A DNA stretch of 64,000 nt, from contig JACRCQ010000041.1 of NCBI GenBank assembly GCA_016218915.1, positions 124,001 through 188,000 on the forward strand, written 5' to 3'. Shown here in pieces: positions 1 to 8,129 of this stretch (its first letter is position 1; each line of letters starts with the position of its first letter). Origin of the DNA: Deltaproteobacteria bacterium (lineage in GTDB: Bacteria > Myxococcota_A > Polyangia > Polyangiales > Polyangiaceae). The translations under genes were made by a program, and so were the position numbers. The notes under the pieces were generated by a model that was not told the DNA's origin, did not search any database, and saw only the letters and a list, made by a program, of their open reading frames with translations.

Positions 1-1
1 C

Positions 2-382
2 GCGCCGAGCACCTCGAGCGCGCGCCCATCCACGCGCCCTGCCTCGAGCATGCGCGTCACCCTGGTCATGTCCGCTATCGTGCTCGTGCTGGTCGCAGGC
101 ACCGTGCTGACCGTCACGGGACGTCGCAGCGGCTCCTCTGTACCTACCGCAGACATCGCGCCGGACGCGCAGACCGCGAGCGCGCCGATCCGCACTGCGA
201 CGCCTGCGGCAGAGCCGGCGCCTGGTGCGACCATCGCCGCGCCACGCGCATGCGCGTCTGCAGTCGAGCCAGGCCCTGCGCCCTGCGCAACGCCCCCTGC
301 CACGACCACGCCCAAGAAGGCCCGGACCGAGACGCCCAAGCCCACGTCCACCAAGACGCGCGTCGACAACCCGGGTTTCTAG
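2..382 (+). CDS. C-terminal fragment of a probable transmembrane Ser/Thr kinase (cut by window edge)
   Basis: The frame is open from the window edge, and no clear ribosome site precedes the internal ATG at 50, so I read it as the end of a longer gene. The visible part is a short Ser/Thr/Pro stretch, one hydrophobic helix (about 23 residues, VTLVMSAIVLVLVAGTV), then a Pro/Ala/Thr-rich, Lys-containing tail ending in NPGF. The three complete kinases in this window (14374, 19358, 54022) have the same order after the catalytic domain: low-complexity linker, one helix, Pro/Thr/Lys tail. The kinase identity is inferred from this resemblance; no catalytic motif is visible. It could instead be another single-pass protein with a low-complexity periplasmic tail. 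Confidence 0.5.
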   Translation, partial: APSTSSARPSTRPASSMRVTLVMSAIVLVLVAGTVLTVTGRRSGSSVPTADIAPDAQTASAPIRTATPAAEPAPGATIAAPRACASAVEPGPAPCATPPATTTPKKARTETPKPTSTKTRVDNPGF

Positions 383-431
383 CCGTGAGCGTGGGAGACG
401 TCGAGCCGCGACCGTCAGCAACGCGGGTGGC

Positions 432-1571
432 CTAGTACGAGCAACAGCGAAGCCCGATCGTCGGGCTGCGGGTCAGCCGCTTGTCATCCGCTGCAGCCGC
501 GCATGCAACCGCTGCCCCAGTGTCCGCATAGGAGCCGCCTCGCAGCCGACATCGGCTGTTCACGTTCGTGCCGTTGCACGAGTATTCCCACTCCGACACG
601 TTGCCGCTCATGTCAAAGATGCCCGGGAATCCCCCCTCGCACGCAGCCTTGCTGCCAACGGCGCTCGATGCGCTCGCCGAGTCGGTGCACGTGCCAGCCA
701 CGTAGCCAGCCCCATAGGGATAGGCGCGCGACCCACCCAGCGAGCATGCTCGATGCCACTGGTCAAAGCTCGCGTCGGTGAAGGACGCAAAAGCCATCGC
801 GCCGCCCGCGACGTTGCCGCAAAGCCTCTTGCCGTGCGCGGAGCAGTACGCGACCGCATCGCACCAGTCCACGCACACGACCGGACGATCCGGCGTGGTG
901 CCGGGATTGTACGCGGACGCACAGGCTCCAGCCGTGTCCGGCGCAAAGCTCGTGTTGGTGGTGCACTCGGCAACCTGCCCGCCCGTCGAAGGGTTCGTCG
1001 CCAGCCATGCAGCCCAGTCCGCCTGCCGCACCTCGGTCGTGTCGATGCAGTAGCTCCCTGAAGTCGCCTTGGGAACGCTCCCCATCCCGACCGGACACAG
1101 AAACCCGCTGTCCTGCTGATCGTCGATCGCGTCCTGAGCTACGGGATCGGTCGTGATGTCCGCAGGTGCATCGGGCGACGCCTCGGGCCCGGCTTCGGCC
1201 CCATCTTCCGGCGGCTCGCTCGCAGGATCCGTGGTCGCGTCGAGCGCGTCCGTCGCACCTTCAGCCACGTCAGTCCCACCGTCGCCCCCATCGCTTCCAC
1301 CCTCGCTCCCATCGCTTCCGCCGTCGCTCGCATCGCTCCCGGCCTCGTGCCCGTCGCTGCCTGCTTCGTTCGCGTCAGGCTGCGCATCGGCCCCGTCCAC
1401 CTGCTGGTCCGCGATCGCATCCGGAGGGTTCGACCCATCTGCGTCCGCTGAAGCGTCAGGCCCGATCAGCTCCCCATCCCGGTAGGTGAGCTCAGGCGCG
1501 CCGCACGCGGCCAGCGAAGAGCCGATCGCGAGCACGATGCCGTACGCTATGGCGCGCTTGCGGGTCACCAT
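432..1571 (-). CDS. Lipoprotein with a degenerate formylglycine-generating-enzyme (SUMF1) fold
   Basis: A signal peptide ends in a lipobox (SLAAC, Cys23), followed by about 120 residues rich in Asp, Ala, Gly and Glu that act as a spacer. From about residue 155 to the end there is a FGE-sulfatase/SUMF1 domain: YCIDTTEVRQADW, KRLCG, GIFDMSGNVSEWEYSC, CRLRGGSY and the closing GLRCC. FGE-type domains with the paired catalytic cysteines oxidise a sulfatase Cys; here the stretch after RGGSY reads ADTGAAVAC, so the first catalytic cysteine is absent and at most one remains. I therefore expect a binding or structural role at the cell surface rather than oxidase activity. Its ATG overlaps the stop of the upstream gene by 7 bp (ATGGTGA), so the two are probably translated together. 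Confidence 0.85.
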   Translation of the reverse strand: MVTRKRAIAYGIVLAIGSSLAACGAPELTYRDGELIGPDASADADGSNPPDAIADQQVDGADAQPDANEAGSDGHEAGSDASDGGSDGSEGGSDGGDGGTDVAEGATDALDATTDPASEPPEDGAEAGPEASPDAPADITTDPVAQDAIDDQQDSGFLCPVGMGSVPKATSGSYCIDTTEVRQADWAAWLATNPSTGGQVAECTTNTSFAPDTAGACASAYNPGTTPDRPVVCVDWCDAVAYCSAHGKRLCGNVAGGAMAFASFTDASFDQWHRACSLGGSRAYPYGAGYVAGTCTDSASASSAVGSKAACEGGFPGIFDMSGNVSEWEYSCNGTNVNSRCRLRGGSYADTGAAVACAAAADDKRLTRSPTIGLRCCSY

Positions 1572-2587
1572 CGCACCACTCCTGTCATCTGCACGCCGCG
1601 TGCGTGGAGCGAAGGTTGGATGGAGACCGAAGCACCGCCTTTTTCGGGTGCACCCTTGGATGTGAGCAGGAAGTAGGTTCCGGCTCCGGCGAGCACCACC
1701 CCAAGACCCGCGGCGACACCGGACATCGTGCCGTAGCGCACCGCCCGATCCCTCGTGTCACGCAATCCCGGATCGCAATCGGTGTGCGACGGACAGCTCG
1801 CGTCGATGTCGCTGATCGCCGACGATCGCAGGAGCTGGAAGACGCCCGAGACGACGAGCGCGGCGCCACCAGCTCCGAGGAGCACGAATCCCGCAGTGCG
1901 TCCGGGCTTGTCCGCCTGCTTCGGCGAGCCCTCGTCCGGCGCTGCGGACAACGCGGTCGCTGCCAGCCGCGCGGAAGACGCCGGCGCGACCGATGACGTC
2001 GCTGGGGCAGGGTCGAGGACGATCTCCAGATCGAGCTGCTGCCCTTCCTTCAACGAGATCGTCCGGCTGAACGTGGCTCTGCCGGATGCAGACACCTCCA
2101 CGCGATGATTCCCCGGGTCGAGCGGGATCGGAACCTGCAGCACGGCGGAGGAGACCGCACGGCCGTCCATCACCACGTTCAACTCCCCCGCGTCCGAAGG
2201 CAATCGCAGCACGAGCGTGGGGATCCTCGGCTTGAGCGACGCGATGTGCTGGGACGCTTCCTCGACGACGGTGTTGATGCCGGCCTGCGTGGCATCGAGC
2301 TTCGCCCGCTCGAAGCCGTTGAGAGCAGACACGAGCTTGCCAAGGTGCATCTCGCACAGGGCGATGTGGTGCCGAACCTGGGGCGTCATCGTGACCGCGG
2401 CCACTGCCTGCATCTTGCCCAGCGCTTCGGCCCACTTCCCCTGCTCCTCGAGCGCACGGCCTTCCCGGAACATGTCGCGCGCCGCTGCCAGCTCCGCAGG
2501 TGAAGGCTCCGCGTGAACGATCGGCGCAGTCGCGACCCCTAGGAGCAGCGGCAAGGAGACCAGCAGGGCAAGGGAACGTCGTGTCAT
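1565..2587 (-). CDS. Exported TPR/PEGA-like protein with two C-terminal membrane helices
   Basis: The start at 2587 is chosen because GAAGAGGGG lies just upstream and a normal signal peptide follows (MTRRSLALLVSLPLLL...VHA). Order of parts (340 aa): TPR-like helices (about 30-120), a beta-sandwich PEGA-like segment with VVMDGRAV and PLDPGNHRVEV (about 125-190), an Ala/Ser/Pro linker, then two hydrophobic helices separated by a loop with ASCPSHTDC, and a tail ending in GVVRW. The same architecture recurs at 15818, 18266 and 55854, each time directly behind a Ser/Thr kinase; this copy instead precedes the FGE-fold lipoprotein with a 7-bp overlap. The role is unknown; TPR and PEGA domains in myxobacteria are usually envelope scaffolds. 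Confidence 0.85.
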   Translation of the reverse strand: MTRRSLALLVSLPLLLGVATAPIVHAEPSPAELAAARDMFREGRALEEQGKWAEALGKMQAVAAVTMTPQVRHHIALCEMHLGKLVSALNGFERAKLDATQAGINTVVEEASQHIASLKPRIPTLVLRLPSDAGELNVVMDGRAVSSAVLQVPIPLDPGNHRVEVSASGRATFSRTISLKEGQQLDLEIVLDPAPATSSVAPASSARLAATALSAAPDEGSPKQADKPGRTAGFVLLGAGGAALVVSGVFQLLRSSAISDIDASCPSHTDCDPGLRDTRDRAVRYGTMSGVAAGLGVVLAGAGTYFLLTSKGAPEKGGASVSIQPSLHARGVQMTGVVRW

Positions 2588-2794
2588 GACCGGTGGCCCC
2601 TCTTCCAATCCGGGCGCGATGCTAGGGGGACCTGCCGCGACCTGCAAGACCGCTTGGGTGGATCCGGCGCGATCCAGATCCCGCGGACTTGATCCACCGC
2701 CCCGCTGCCTGGAGCCGTGCACAGTCGCGGGTTTGGCAGCTATTCGCCGGTGGCACACTCCTGGCACCTACATCGTACACCCATGGAGGATACG

Positions 2795-3745
2795 ATGAAG
2801 AAGCTCTCCCTGACGATCGGGCTCCTGCTTGCTGCGACCGCGTGCGGCCCGTCCGAGGATCCTGGCGCCTGGTACGGCAGCAACAGCCCTGTGTCCTCCT
2901 CCAAAGGCAAGGGAGATCAGCCTGGAACCGGCGGCACTGCAGGACAGGGATCAGGAGGTCAGGGCTCTGGCGGGCAGGTCATCGGCCAACCCGAGGGTGG
3001 CGGGCCAGCGAGCAAGGAGGTTTGCGGCGACGGGCTCGACAACGACGGCAACGGGAAGATCGACGAGACGTGCGCCTGCGAAGTGGGCAAGACCCAGAAG
3101 TGCTTCGCGGGTGACCCTGCCCAGGCCGGCAAGGGCGAGTGCACCTTCGGCTCCCAGACTTGCGTGAAAGCAACGGGTGGCAACGAGTTCCAGGGTGCGG
3201 AGTGGGGAGAGTGCGTGGGCTCGGGCAAGCCAGGGAGCGAAGCGTGCGACGGCAAGGACAACGACTGCAACGGCACGGTCGATGACGGCTGCGAATGCCA
3301 GGACGGTGACAAGCAGGACTGCTCGACCGTGTGCGGCAATGGAAGCCAGACCTGCACTGCGGGCAAGTGGGGTGAGTGCGACGCGCTGCAGCCTGATGCC
3401 AACGGCAACTGCTTCGTGCAGCTGAACATCAACGTGGACGGCGACTGCGTGTGCGCGCCGGCCTGCCCTGCCAATGCTCCGTTCCCGGTGGGCTGCCAGA
3501 TCGACTTCCAGGGCGGCAACTCCAATGGCTGCGTTGCGCTCGCCGGAAATGGACAACTCTACTTCCAGGAGGGTGTGAAGTGCGACGCAGGACACCTCAC
3601 AGGGTTCGTGATCTGCTCGAGCGTTCCCGGCGATCCGCTCAATGCCCAGAACTGCCCGATCAACAAGTCCAACCCGCACTATGGACAGAAGCCAAGCGAC
3701 TGCCCTGACATCGAAGGCGGGGATCCGCAGAGCTGCTACTACTGA
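2795..3745 (+). CDS. Lipoprotein with MopE-type putative metal-binding motifs
   Basis: GGAGG at 2785-2789 sets the ATG at 2795, although the frame stays open upstream. Signal peptide MKKLSLTIGLLLAATACG with lipid Cys17, then a Gly/Ser linker containing SSKGKGDQPG. Two Asp/Asn-rich motifs, DGLDNDGNGKIDETC and CDGKDNDCNGTVDDGC, match the MopE motif seen in secreted myxobacterial and methanotroph proteins and resemble EF-hand loops; calcium or another metal is plausible but not shown. The rest is Cys-rich (about 24 cysteines), which suggests disulfides outside the cytoplasm. It converges with the next gene, and the two stop regions overlap by 7 bp (3739-3745). Confidence 0.88.
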   Translation: MKKLSLTIGLLLAATACGPSEDPGAWYGSNSPVSSSKGKGDQPGTGGTAGQGSGGQGSGGQVIGQPEGGGPASKEVCGDGLDNDGNGKIDETCACEVGKTQKCFAGDPAQAGKGECTFGSQTCVKATGGNEFQGAEWGECVGSGKPGSEACDGKDNDCNGTVDDGCECQDGDKQDCSTVCGNGSQTCTAGKWGECDALQPDANGNCFVQLNINVDGDCVCAPACPANAPFPVGCQIDFQGGNSNGCVALAGNGQLYFQEGVKCDAGHLTGFVICSSVPGDPLNAQNCPINKSNPHYGQKPSDCPDIEGGDPQSCYY

Positions 3746-5703
3746 CGCCGAACGGCAGAGCGCCTCGATTCCCTGACTCTTCGCAACCATCCCACGGCAA
3801 CGAGCAGCCATCCCGCGACGGACGCCTGGGTCGAGCCGCTGGACGTGCGACATCCGCACCCGCCGTCGTCCGCAGTGCCCGCTGGCGCCAGGCCCGAGCC
3901 TCCTGCATCCGTCGCATTGGAGTCAGGCCCGAAGCTCGCGTCCGTGCCGCTCCCTGCTGCACCTGTCCCAGCCATCCCTGCGGATCCCGACGCACCACCC
4001 GAACCACCCGAACCACCCGAGCCGCCCGCTCCAGCCGCCCCGCACACCACCACCTCGGACTCCTTGCGCTGCGGGTTGGGCAATTCGATGTACGAAGGCC
4101 GGTCCGCAGAATGGTGGAGGATCACGTGTGCAGGCACGGGATTCGACGGTGCGCCGTAGCTCGTGCCGTCGTTCGGGCTGGGCCGGAAGCGGGGGGAATT
4201 CGACGACGTGACGGAGATCCGCAGGCGGTGGCCAGCGTTGATGATGATCGAGGTGCTCCACAGGTCGATCACCGCTTCGATCACCTCGCCGGAAGCGAGC
4301 ATCTGCAGAGAGTCGTTCTTGCCGCGCGTGGCGAGACGCAGAATGCCATCCTGCACGAGCATCGAGCGCTGATCCGGATACACGTCGGTCATGCGCACTG
4401 CAACGTCAGTGTCAGGCACATCGGCCGACACCCACAGGTGCGCCTTGATCCTGCCGGTGATCTCCATGGGCGAGGTGAGCACAGGCGTGGAGAAGACCAC
4501 GATGTCGCTGCGCGCCTCGGCGGACGTCTGGTCGCAGGGCCCTGCGGGAATGGTCAGGTTTCCGCCACACAGGGTGGGCGAGGGGTTGGAGGGATCGTAG
4601 GTGTAGAGGCTTGGTGGGTCCGAGGCTGAGGGACACTCCTCGGCAAGCAGCCCTTGCGAGTGGAGATACTGGCGAATCGGTGCCGCTGGAACGGGCCAGT
4701 CGTTTGCGCTTCGCCAGACGTTGCCCGGAGCATTGGCTTCGCCGGCAGCGCCCATCACGTAGTACTGCACCGCGGGGATTGCATCGATCGCAGCCTGATT
4801 CGGCTGCAGCCCGAGGTAGTGCGAGAGCCAGGTCAGCAGGATCTGATCCGAGCCCGCAGGAGGGCCGGCTGCATTGGACGGATAGGTCAGCTCCCCTTGG
4901 TGAACCGTACCGATCCCCCCGTGGGTCCAAGGCCCCATCACCAGCTTCTGCGTGCCCTTGGCGCCAGCACCTCCCTGGTGCTGGTAGCCTACGAACGCGT
5001 CGATCGTGCCCTGCGTGAAGATGTCGTACCAGCCCCCCCAGTGCATGGCAGGCACTTGCACTGCGCCGTAGGCGTTGGCGGTCTGCACCGGAGCCCAGAA
5101 GCTGTCGTTCAGAGGATGGGCAGCGATGTCCTGCAGGAAGAACTCGCTTCCTTGCGCCTTGAGCCAGCCCTCGAGCAGCTCCTTTCTGAAGACCCCACCC
5201 TGGAACAGGATGTGATCGTAGAGCGTGGGCGTCGCAACCTGGACCCACATCGCGGTCAGATCCGGCGGAGAAGCGGTCGCAGCCATGTATTGCACGATGC
5301 CCGTGGCTGACCCGCCCCACGTCACCAGCTTGCCGTTGAAGAAAGGCTGCTGCTGGAGCCAGAGCATGGTGTCGAGGCCGTCCTTGAGCGTGCCGTTGCC
5401 GTCACACCCGAAGATGCAGTCCGTGCCTTCGGAATCGAACCTCCCGCGCGTGTCCTGGGCAATCGATGCGACCTGGGCCCCCTGCAGGTTCTTGGCAGCA
5501 TCGCCGAAGCCGGCTTTGCCATAGGGGGTTCGATGCAGGACCACAGGCCAAGGTCCTGCACCCGACGTGGGCAGGTAGATGTCCGTGGCGAGCCTGACGT
5601 TATCGCGCATCTGAACCATCTCCGTGGAGGTGGGTTGCGCGAGGGCGGTACTGGGCAGGAGGGCGAGGCTGAAGGCGATGAGGCGGGCTCGCGGACAGGA
5701 CAT
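3739..5703 (-). CDS. Exported CocE/NonD-family hydrolase with MYXO-CTERM tail
   Basis: A serine hydrolase of the X-Pro dipeptidyl-peptidase S15/CocE group, which cleaves esters or acylated substrates. After a signal peptide (cleavage near ALAQP) the alpha/beta-hydrolase fold shows a nucleophile Ser132 in TWGGSATG, an Asp227 in GGWYDIF and a His261 in GPWTHGG, the three residues expected for the CocE triad. The jelly-roll domain that follows in the family is seen as ITGRIKAHLWVSADVPDTD near residue 410. From about 560 a Gly/Ser/Ala linker leads to DDGGCGC, a hydrophobic helix and an Arg-rich end: a MYXO-CTERM tail, predicted to anchor the enzyme at the cell surface. The substrate cannot be told. 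It is divergent from the gene at 5790 and convergent with the one at 2795. Confidence 0.92.
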   Translation of the reverse strand: MSCPRARLIAFSLALLPSTALAQPTSTEMVQMRDNVRLATDIYLPTSGAGPWPVVLHRTPYGKAGFGDAAKNLQGAQVASIAQDTRGRFDSEGTDCIFGCDGNGTLKDGLDTMLWLQQQPFFNGKLVTWGGSATGIVQYMAATASPPDLTAMWVQVATPTLYDHILFQGGVFRKELLEGWLKAQGSEFFLQDIAAHPLNDSFWAPVQTANAYGAVQVPAMHWGGWYDIFTQGTIDAFVGYQHQGGAGAKGTQKLVMGPWTHGGIGTVHQGELTYPSNAAGPPAGSDQILLTWLSHYLGLQPNQAAIDAIPAVQYYVMGAAGEANAPGNVWRSANDWPVPAAPIRQYLHSQGLLAEECPSASDPPSLYTYDPSNPSPTLCGGNLTIPAGPCDQTSAEARSDIVVFSTPVLTSPMEITGRIKAHLWVSADVPDTDVAVRMTDVYPDQRSMLVQDGILRLATRGKNDSLQMLASGEVIEAVIDLWSTSIIINAGHRLRISVTSSNSPRFRPSPNDGTSYGAPSNPVPAHVILHHSADRPSYIELPNPQRKESEVVVCGAAGAGGSGGSGGSGGASGSAGMAGTGAAGSGTDASFGPDSNATDAGGSGLAPAGTADDGGCGCRTSSGSTQASVAGWLLVAVGWLRRVRESRRSAVRRQ

Positions 5704-5789
5704 TCCCCGAGGATAACCTGGAATCGGCAGCCGGGTGGAGGGGCAGCGTGCCTGTACAAATCCGCTATTCTCGTGTACTCTGCGCGGCC

Positions 5790-7520
5790 ATGAAAACCTC
5801 CCTCACGCATGCTGCGAGGGCCTGCAGCCTCGCCCTGTTTCTCATTGCTACGCCTCAGTGCTCGAGCAACAGCAGCGACACGGAGACGCCGGCCAACGTC
5901 GACGACGGTCCCAACCCGTTCCTCGAGGACAACTCGGGCAAGGCGGACCAGGGGTACCTGAACCTCGCAGGCATCGAAGTGGAGGTCACCCTCGAGGCTG
6001 ACATCCAGGCCCCTTCCTATGACATCCACGACTCACCGCCGAACCTTGCGCAGTTCGCGGTCACCTACATGCGCAAGCGTCAGGACTTCTACATCCAGAT
6101 CCTGGCTGAGGACGAGACCGCGCCCGACGCTGCGGAGTGGCTGGTCGACGGCACCTGGATCCCGGCCGCCCAGACTTCGAGCGTCCCCAAGGACAAGCTC
6201 ACCCACTTCCGCATGGCCGGCGTCAACACCGTCGTGCTCAACGGCGTTGCCAAGACGATCGCCGAAGGGCAGGTCTTCAAGGCCAAGGTGCCGATCGCTC
6301 CCTACAGCATCATGAAGGACGCAGGCGAGGCGTGCGGCGAATCCGGCGGCCACATCGGGCTCAGCCAGTCGACGTACTGGTACCTGTGGGATCCGGACCT
6401 GGAAGGCTGCAAGCAGGAGCTCCTGCAGGACATGACCATCACGGTCACCAAGAAGCTGCCGAAGAATCCGCCGAGCTATCCTGAGTACGATCAGCTCTGG
6501 GCTGACAACGAGCTGACCGCCGTGGTGCTGTTTGGCGAGCTCGACGACGGCAGCAACATCAAGGAAGACTGGAACTGGAAGGCAGCGGACCGGTTCGTGA
6601 CCTGGCTGAAGAACGCCGGTTTCTCGGAGCAGAGCGGGGCGACGCTCGGCCGACGCTTCAGCAAGACCATCGGCGACAAGAAGGAGACGGTCGACGTCTA
6701 CTATCCGGACCTGTTCAAGAGCGTGGCCGACTACGCGAACTACAAGAACTTCCAGACCGCGGTGAGCGAACACGAAGTCGTGGTCTACCTGGGCCACAGC
6801 GTGCTCGGAACCGGGTCGGCCTACGACGAGATGAACTACCCGTCGTTCTACCAGATCATGTTCATCGGTGGCTGCCTCGGATACGAGTACTACGTGCGCC
6901 CGGTGCTCAAGGGCAAGGCGGGCTGGGAGAAGGTCGACGCGGTCGCGAGCATCGTGGAGAACCTCTACACCGAGATGAACCCGGCCACCGGCGAGTTCCT
7001 GGCCAAGCTCTTCTATGGATTCGAGCACAAGGGCAATGCCTCCTGGCAGGAGATCATGGCCGCGATCAACAACCGTCTCGGTCATGCCCACTTCGGCGTG
7101 GCCGGCGCGCGCGGCAACTGCTTCTCGCCTGACGGACGCAACCTGTGCAGCGAGGCGCCGGTCAATGCCAAACACTACGAGAGCACCGCAGCGGTGTCCG
7201 TGCCGGACAACACTCCCGCAGGCGTGACCAGCACGATCAACGTGCCTGACACGCTCAAGATCGGCACACTCATGATCAACCTCGACATCACGCACACGTA
7301 CGTGGGCGACCTCAAGCTGTCTCTCACCCATGGCGGGGTCACGCAGGTGATCCGCGATCAGGTCGGCGGCTCGCAGAAGGACATCATGGGAGCTTTTGCG
7401 GTCGACGCGTTCAAGGATGCGGACGCAGCGGGCGATTGGGTGCTCACGATCGCCGACGTTGCCTCGGCCGACACCGGCACGCTCAACTCCTGGTCGCTCG
7501 ACATCGTCGCAGCGCCCTGA
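5790..7520 (+). CDS. Exported protein with caspase-like central region and C-terminal P domain
   Basis: The ATG at 5790 starts a signal peptide (MKTSLTH...FLIATPQC); the lipobox is poor, so lipidation is uncertain. Behind it comes DNSGKADQ, a motif shared in outline with the lipoproteins at 2795 and 32771. The last ~110 residues (465-576) are a P/Homo-B domain (VPDNTPAGVTSTINV, HTYVGDLKLSLTHGG, GDWVLTIADV), normally found behind subtilisin-type convertases. No subtilisin triad is present. Instead residues 325-370 read EHEVVVYLGHS (His336) and MFIGGCLGYEYY (Cys362), spaced like the His-Cys dyad of clan CD (caspase/gingipain) peptidases. A peptidase role is my inference; the domain order and the P domain are well supported. 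Confidence 0.75.
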   Translation: MKTSLTHAARACSLALFLIATPQCSSNSSDTETPANVDDGPNPFLEDNSGKADQGYLNLAGIEVEVTLEADIQAPSYDIHDSPPNLAQFAVTYMRKRQDFYIQILAEDETAPDAAEWLVDGTWIPAAQTSSVPKDKLTHFRMAGVNTVVLNGVAKTIAEGQVFKAKVPIAPYSIMKDAGEACGESGGHIGLSQSTYWYLWDPDLEGCKQELLQDMTITVTKKLPKNPPSYPEYDQLWADNELTAVVLFGELDDGSNIKEDWNWKAADRFVTWLKNAGFSEQSGATLGRRFSKTIGDKKETVDVYYPDLFKSVADYANYKNFQTAVSEHEVVVYLGHSVLGTGSAYDEMNYPSFYQIMFIGGCLGYEYYVRPVLKGKAGWEKVDAVASIVENLYTEMNPATGEFLAKLFYGFEHKGNASWQEIMAAINNRLGHAHFGVAGARGNCFSPDGRNLCSEAPVNAKHYESTAAVSVPDNTPAGVTSTINVPDTLKIGTLMINLDITHTYVGDLKLSLTHGGVTQVIRDQVGGSQKDIMGAFAVDAFKDADAAGDWVLTIADVASADTGTLNSWSLDIVAAP

Positions 7521-7544
7521 TTTTCCCCGTACATTCACCGCGAC

Positions 7545-7597
7545 GATCGGGTGGAGCCGCAACCGTCCGGGAGCGGGCCCGATCCGCTCACCCGATC
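7545..7597. terminator. Inverted repeat between convergent genes (possible bidirectional terminator)
   Basis: GATCGGGTG at 7545-7553 is repeated in inverse as CACCCGATC at 7589-7597, and the next bases also nearly pair (GAGC against GCT). The arms flank a 35-base GC-rich loop. It sits just behind the P-domain gene, and its right arm covers the last codon bases of sixA. There is no T-tract, so intrinsic termination is only a possibility. Confidence 0.35.
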
Positions 7598-8049
7598 TGC
7601 GGCATCAAGGTCCACTTGATGTACCAGGCGTGACGCTCCCGATCCAGGTCGAGGCACACGATGCCTCCGTTCTGGAACTTGAAGACCAGCTTCTCGGGCA
7701 GCCCGGAGGTGAGCAGGGAGGTGAGGCGCTCCAGGAAGGGAAGGTGCCCCACGACCATGAGATCTTCCTTTGGATCGAGGTACCCGGCAACGGCCGCGAC
7801 GTCGTCGTTCGGGTCGAGCCCGTTGCGCGGAGACACGCCCCCAGAAGGCTCGAGCTGCTCGGCGATGAGCTTGGCGGTCTGCTTCGCGCGAAGCTTTCCA
7901 CTGTGCAGGATGCGCGATGGCTTGACCCCGTAGCCCTTGGCGACCGCGGCAATGCGCTTGACGTCGGCAATCCCATCCTCGGTCAGCGCCTGCTCAGGGT
8001 CCTGCTCCTTGGGAAGACTTTTTCCGTGCTGCACGAGGTACAGGGCCAT
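7588..8049 (-). CDS. sixA: SixA-type phosphohistidine phosphatase
   Basis: A 153-residue histidine-phosphatase-fold protein, the usual SixA length. These enzymes remove phosphate from histidine on signalling proteins such as HPt domains. The catalytic His8 is in LYLVQHGK (Gln replaces the Arg of the textbook RHG motif, a common variant in this group); SGKLRAKQTA carries the second phosphate-binding arginine; the second His is in MVVGHLPFLERL. GGAGG lies 8 bases before the ATG at 8049, which excludes the much longer open frame upstream. The zinc-ribbon propeller gene lies 80 bp upstream on the same strand. Confidence 0.9.
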   Translation of the reverse strand: MALYLVQHGKSLPKEQDPEQALTEDGIADVKRIAAVAKGYGVKPSRILHSGKLRAKQTAKLIAEQLEPSGGVSPRNGLDPNDDVAAVAGYLDPKEDLMVVGHLPFLERLTSLLTSGLPEKLVFKFQNGGIVCLDLDRERHAWYIKWTLMPQIG

Positions 8050-8129
8050 CGTCCGATCCTCCGTTGACAGGATCGTGCCTAGCGCGGGACCGGGCCGGTG
8101 TCGAGGGGCGGCCGGGTCGCTTTCCCCTG

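Noticed and set aside
1139..1489. Several Ser/Pro/Arg-rich short frames over the Asp/Ala spacer of the FGE-fold gene
   Set aside because: They are out-of-frame readings of the low-complexity linker. Similar frames over the Gly-rich linkers at 10431-11147 and 61687-62069 were dropped for the same reason.
6033..7562. A 509-residue minus-strand frame opposite the P-domain gene
   Set aside because: The P domain and signal peptide on the plus strand identify the coding strand.
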